A stretch of 9,876 nt of DNA, from positions 1 to 9,876 of the forward strand of contig JADFOC010000055.1 in assembly GCA_022563075.1 (NCBI GenBank), in the 5' to 3' direction. Positions within the stretch are counted from its first letter, which is position 1, and the number at the start of each line of letters is the position of its first letter. Made by a program: the position numbers and the translations under genes. The stretch comes from Pseudomonadota bacterium (GTDB lineage Bacteria; Pseudomonadota; Gammaproteobacteria; Pseudomonadales; Pseudohongiellaceae). This document shows positions 7,796-9,876 of the stretch, one piece after another. The notes under the pieces were generated by a model. It saw only the letters and a list, made by a program, of their open reading frames with translations. It was not told the origin of the DNA and searched no databases.

Positions 7796-7811
7796 GTAAG
7801 TTTAAACTTAC
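7796..7811. repeat. Perfect 16-bp palindrome just after coq7
   Basis: GTAAGTTTAAACTTAC begins 2 nt after the coq7 stop, in the 57-bp gap between convergent coq7 and yhfA. It could form a small hairpin (stem GTAAG/CTTAC) at the 3' end of both transcripts. The stem is AT-rich and no clean T-tract follows, so a classical intrinsic terminator is doubtful. Confidence 0.4.
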
Positions 7812-7833
7812 CTGCTTGACTAGAGTCCTCTGT

Positions 7834-7879
7834 GTTTCAATTCCCGCTGTTTCAATCCTCACCATTTCGATCTTCTACC
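7834..7879. repeat. Three imperfect ~15-bp tandem units at the yhfA 3' end
   Basis: The units are GTTTCAATTCCCGCT (7834-7848), GTTTCAATCCTCACC (7849-7863) and ATTTCGATCTTCTACC (7864-7879). The first two share their first eight bases; the third matches GTTTCAAT at six of eight positions. The second and third cover the last codons and stop of the minus-strand OsmC-family gene, encoding its extra tail VEDRNGED; the first lies just past the stop. Confidence 0.45.
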
Positions 7880-8289
7880 ACGATTTCAAAATCGTGAGTT
7901 ACCTTCACTCCCGCGCTCTTTAGCATGATAGAAGCAGAACAGTATTTATCGGCCGATAATTCAATGGCGCGCGCTACCTGTTTTTCACTTAAATCTACTC
8001 CGGCGAGTTTAAAATGCAGATGGATGGATTCAAACACTGCCGGTGTGGCTTCGACACGCTCCGCCGTTACTTCGGTTTCGCAACTGGTAATTCGTTGCCG
8101 CCCCTTCTTCAGAATGGTCAGCACATCATAGGCAGAGCAACTACCCACGCTCAAGGCCATCAATTCCATCGGGCGCATGCCCATGTTCCTGCCCCCGCCT
8201 TCCGGCGCACCATCCAATACCACCGCATGACCGCTGTCAGATTCAGCAACGAACATGACATTTTCGATCCATTTTATCCGGCCCTTCAT
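7852..8289 (-). CDS. yhfA: OsmC-family protein, YhfA-like
   Basis: Small OsmC/Ohr-fold protein of 145 residues. The first ~138 align closely with E. coli YhfA (134 residues), for example MKGRIKWIENVMFVAESDSGH against MQARVKWVEGLTFLGESASGH. The two conserved cysteines of the fold are present: Cys51 (MALSVGSCSAYDVLTILKKGRQ) and Cys117 (LSADKYCSASIML). OsmC/Ohr proteins reduce peroxides through such a pair, but YhfA's own substrate is unknown, so peroxidase activity is inference. The start at 8289 has a purine-rich GAGAAAAGA upstream and the family N-terminus; a longer in-frame start at 8358 would add 23 non-family residues. The C-terminus is about 7 residues longer than E. coli YhfA and falls in short tandem repeats. 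Divergence from crp is conserved with E. coli and Pseudomonas. Confidence 0.92.
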   Translation of the reverse strand: MKGRIKWIENVMFVAESDSGHAVVLDGAPEGGGRNMGMRPMELMALSVGSCSAYDVLTILKKGRQRITSCETEVTAERVEATPAVFESIHLHFKLAGVDLSEKQVARAIELSADKYCSASIMLKSAGVKVTHDFEIVVEDRNGED

Positions 8290-8310
8290 AATCTTTTCTC
8301 GATGATATCT

Positions 8311-8339
8311 TTTACAATAAAGAATTAGTGGTCTGTCAC
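8311..8339 (-). promoter_or_regulatory. Predicted promoter of yhfA
   Basis: Read on the minus strand: GTGACA (8339-8334), 17-nt spacer, TGTAAA (8316-8311). The -35 matches consensus at five of six positions and the -10 at four of six. Transcription start would be near 8304, giving a leader of roughly 15 nt before ATG 8289. Prediction only. Confidence 0.4.
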
Positions 8340-8350
8340 CGATACAACCG

Positions 8351-8358
8351 GTGTACAC
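8351..8358. repeat. 8-bp palindrome GTGTACAC, yhfA-proximal copy
   Basis: It is identical to a second copy at 8509-8516; the shared match extends to GGTGTACAC. This copy lies about 50 nt upstream of the predicted yhfA transcription start. It may be half of a pair of operator sites in the divergent region; the binding protein is unknown. Confidence 0.3.
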
Positions 8359-8422
8359 GAGCGCGCAAGGTTACCATAGTTCACCTATACGCTCTATTTT
8401 CAGCCCAATAACCAAGGCGTTC

Positions 8423-8456
8423 AATCCAGCCGGGACGCCAATCGATTTGCTGGATT
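8423..8456. repeat. Inverted repeat AATCCAGC / GCTGGATT upstream of crp
   Basis: Perfect 8-bp arms at 8423-8430 and 8449-8456 with an 18-nt spacer. A second, overlapping pair GGCGT (8416-8420) / ACGCC (8435-8439) would compete with it if transcribed. It lies directly upstream of the CRP-type half-sites and may be an operator or a structured element. Confidence 0.35.
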
Positions 8457-8458
8457 AT

Positions 8459-8494
8459 TGTGATAGAACTCTCACATTTGCGCCTAAAATGTGA
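8459..8494. promoter_or_regulatory. Cluster of CRP/Vfr-type half-sites upstream of crp
   Basis: Three half-sites occur in 36 bp: TGTGA (8459-8463), TCACA (8472-8476) and TGTGA (8490-8494). The first pair is correctly oriented but has 8 nt between halves instead of the canonical 6. The last two form a perfect inverted repeat TCACATTT / AAATGTGA (8472-8479, 8487-8494) with arms in the opposite order to a normal site. crp/vfr autoregulation is known in E. coli, and the position next to the predicted -10 fits, but no single site matches consensus well. Confidence 0.4.
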
Positions 8495-8500
8495 TATACC
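8495..8500 (+). promoter_or_regulatory. Candidate extended -10 of crp
   Basis: TATACC preceded by TGA (8492-8494) resembles an extended -10 (TGnTATAAT, four of six in the hexamer). No good -35 is found 16-18 nt upstream, where the CRP-type half-sites lie instead; this is compatible with an activator-dependent promoter. The start would be near 8507. Confidence 0.35.
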
Positions 8501-8508
8501 TTCGAAAG

Positions 8509-8516
8509 GTGTACAC
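8509..8516. repeat. 8-bp palindrome GTGTACAC, crp-proximal copy
   Basis: Second copy of the palindrome at 8351-8358, here about at the predicted crp transcription start and 32 nt before the start codon. In this position a bound repressor could block initiation. Confidence 0.3.
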
Positions 8517-8533
8517 TGAGTAAAGCTAATAAG

Positions 8534-8539
8534 TAGGAG
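8534..8539 (+). promoter_or_regulatory. Strong ribosome binding site of crp
   Basis: TAGGAG, 8 nt before ATG 8548. This is the best Shine-Dalgarno match in the window and fixes the crp start over the in-frame ATG three codons later (8557). Confidence 0.7.
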
Positions 8540-8547
8540 TTGCACGC

Positions 8548-9183
8548 ATGTCATTAATGGCTATCACGCCGCATATCGAGGACGTGGATAATTTCTTATC
8601 CCATTGCCATCGCAAGCGCTACCCGAACCGCTCCACAATCATCTATGAAGGCGATAAGTGCGATACCCTGTATTACATCATCAAAGGATCCGTTTCCGTG
8701 GTGCTGGAGGACGACGATGGAAAAGAAGTTGTCATTGCCTATCTAAACCCAGGCGATTTCTTTGGCGAGATGGGTCTGTTCGAACAGGCGGAAGAACGCA
8801 GTGCCTGGTGCCGTGCCAGAACTGTTTGTGAAGTCGCCGAGATCAGTTATACCAATTTCAATTCTTATATCCGTTCTCACCCAGAGATTGTATTCACCAT
8901 CGGTCAGCAGATGGCACATCGCTTGCGCAACACCACACGCAAAGTCGGCGATCTCGCCTTCTACGATGTAACTGGTCGAATTGCGCGCGCACTCATCGAC
9001 CTCAGCAAAGAGCCCGATGCAATGACCCACCCCGATGGCATGCAGATCAAGATTACTCGACAGGAAATCGGTCGCATCGTTAACTGCTCCAGAGAGATGG
9101 CTGGACGTGTCCTAAAAGCGTTGGAAGAGCAACGGTTGGTCAGCGTATCGGGTAAGACAATCGTAGTCTTCGGCACACGTTAA
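8548..9183 (+). CDS. crp: cAMP receptor protein Crp / Vfr-like global regulator
   Basis: Homodimeric cAMP-responsive transcription factor, 211 residues (E. coli Crp 210, Pseudomonas Vfr 214). The cyclic-nucleotide domain (about 15-125) includes [21 protein letters not shown] (67-87), holding cAMP-pocket residues Gly73, Glu74, Arg84 and Ser85. The dimer helix contains Thr129-Thr130 ([12 protein letters not shown]); E. coli has Thr-Ser there, while Vfr has Thr-Thr. The C-terminal winged helix contains [32 protein letters not shown], keeping the base-reading Arg182, Glu183 and Arg187, and ends [11 protein letters not shown]. Local differences from E. coli are Asn179 (Gly177) and Ala185 (Val183), neither a base-contacting residue. 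The gene is divergent from yhfA and convergent with trpC, as in Pseudomonas vfr. The half-sites upstream suggest autoregulation. Confidence 0.96.
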   Translation: MSLMAITPHIEDVDNFLSHCHRKRYPNRSTIIYEGDKCDTLYYIIKGSVSVVLEDDDGKEVVIAYLNPGDFFGEMGLFEQAEERSAWCRARTVCEVAEISYTNFNSYIRSHPEIVFTIGQQMAHRLRNTTRKVGDLAFYDVTGRIARALIDLSKEPDAMTHPDGMQIKITRQEIGRIVNCSREMAGRVLKALEEQRLVSVSGKTIVVFGTR

Positions 9184-9196
9184 ATCGCAGCTCCCG

Positions 9197-9276
9197 CCAG
9201 CACCTAACACAGGCAATCTGCAACACCAAAATTAACTGTTACTGCCATCTGTCAGGCGAAGCTTTATTGGTGCTGG
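9197..9276. repeat. Inverted repeat in the crp-trpC convergent gap
   Basis: CCAGCACC (9197-9204) and GGTGCTGG (9269-9276) are perfect 8-bp arms 64 nt apart. CACCAA (9224-9229) could pair with TTGGTG (9267-9272) instead, giving mutually exclusive folds. A further short pair, ACCGT (9281-9285) / ACGGT (9296-9300), lies just before the trpC stop. Either might help end transcription from both sides, but there is no T-tract typical of an intrinsic terminator. Confidence 0.35.
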
Positions 9277-9301
9277 ATTTACCGTGACTATTCTTACGGT
9301 T

Positions 9302-9876
9302 TCAATTATTGCTGAACATCAACTCTTTCAGCTTCGCTCCCGGACTGGCGGCGCGCATAAAAGACTCACCAATTAGAAAACCATAGATGCCACGTTCAAT
9401 CATAATATTGACATCATCAACCGAACTGATCCCACTCTCGGTAATAACCAATTTGTCAGCAGGTATATTCTGAGCGAGTTCCAGTGTCGTCTGCAAGTTG
9501 GTTTCAAATGTATCCAGGTTTCTGTTGTTAATGCCCAATAAATCGGTGTTCAGCTCTAGCGCTCGATCGAGTTCTTCTCGAGTGTGAACTTCAACCAGAA
9601 TATCGAGGGAAATGTCGTTGGCATAGGTCGCCAATTCCTGCAATTGTGATGCTTGCAGGGCAGCAACAATTAGCAGAATACAGTCTGCACCGAGGGCCTT
9701 GGATTCGGCAATCTGATAAACATCGACCATGAAATCCTTTCTTATTACTGGCAATTCACATGCCGCTCTGGCTTCGATCAGGTAGTCATTACTCCCCTGG
9801 AAGTACTTTTCATCCGTCAATATGGAAAGGCAGGTGGCGCCGTTTTCTGCATAGTCTTTAGCAATCAGCGATGGCT
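9302..9876 (-). CDS. trpC: Indole-3-glycerol phosphate synthase TrpC (5' end beyond window)
   Basis: TIM-barrel enzyme that closes the indole ring from carboxyphenylaminodeoxyribulose phosphate in tryptophan synthesis. The frame stays open to the window edge and gives about 190 C-terminal residues; the family is about 265-270 long, so roughly 75 N-terminal residues, including the KKxSPS active-site segment, are missing. Visible motifs in order: [42 protein letters not shown] (catalytic Lys), [24 protein letters not shown] (catalytic Glu), [12 protein letters not shown] (substrate Asn), VITESGISS (Glu-Ser-Gly phosphate region) and [11 protein letters not shown]. There is no fused PRAI (TrpF) domain, since the protein stops after LKELMFSNN. 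The TTG at 9820 is an internal Leu codon of LSILTDE, not the start. trpC beside crp matches the Pseudomonas trpGDC-vfr order. Confidence 0.96.
   Translation of the reverse strand, partial: PSLIAKDYAENGATCLSILTDEKYFQGSNDYLIEARAACELPVIRKDFMVDVYQIAESKALGADCILLIVAALQASQLQELATYANDISLDILVEVHTREELDRALELNTDLLGINNRNLDTFETNLQTTLELAQNIPADKLVITESGISSVDDVNIMIERGIYGFLIGESFMRAASPGAKLKELMFSNN

Noticed and set aside
7834..7879. Possible CRISPR array (GTTTCAATcc resembles the end of some CRISPR repeats)
   Set aside because: Units are about 15 bp, directly abutting with no spacers, imperfect and only three; they overlap the end of a gene.
8290..8358. Longer start for the OsmC-family gene at 8358
   Set aside because: The added 23 residues do not resemble YhfA and would cover the predicted promoter; the 8289 start has a purine-rich ribosome site.

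Overview
Most of this window (about 1180 to the end) looks like chromosomal core sequence from a gammaproteobacterium, probably a marine or environmental relative of the Pseudomonadales/Cellvibrionales side of the class. The reasons are the dusB-fis-purH-purD order, a Coq7-type (not UbiF-type) ubiquinone hydroxylase, a yhfA gene divergent from a Crp/Vfr-like regulator, and trpC next to crp. Base composition here is roughly balanced. The first ~1180 bases are different: clearly richer in G+C (about two thirds by eye) and coding for a membrane-anchored TPR protein of a style seen in high-GC phyla such as Planctomycetes or Acidobacteria. The two parts meet inside one open frame, exactly where the second half of a zinc ribbon begins. 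The most economical reading is that the window is a chimera (assembly join, or less likely a recombination/fusion), not a natural gene.

Layout. 110-~1180 (+): N-terminal membrane anchor plus several TPRs, with a perfect REP-like palindrome at 367-386. ~1181-2668 (+): a zinc-ribbon/DUF3426 membrane protein that has lost its first CxxC; this gene normally sits next to dusB. 2669-2801: AT-rich promoter region. 2802-4093 (+): dusB and fis with a 4-nt ATGA overlap. 4192-7122 (+): purH and purD, the last two-step bifunctional enzyme and the second enzyme of de novo purine synthesis. 7147-7794 (+): coq7. 7852-8289 (-): yhfA-like OsmC-family gene, convergent with coq7. 8290-8547: divergent regulatory region with several inverted repeats, including CRP-type half-sites and two copies of an 8-bp palindrome. 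8548-9183 (+): crp. 9302-9876 (-): trpC, cut by the window edge.

How the genes relate: dusB-fis couples a tRNA dihydrouridine synthase to the nucleoid protein Fis. purH-purD supply IMP, coq7 makes ubiquinone, crp is a global cAMP-responsive regulator and trpC belongs to tryptophan synthesis. These are housekeeping genes that share neighbourhoods, not one pathway. I see no mobile element, CRISPR array, RNA gene or defence system, and no convincing undescribed system. The points most worth a second look are the chimeric junction and the repeat-rich yhfA/crp control region.
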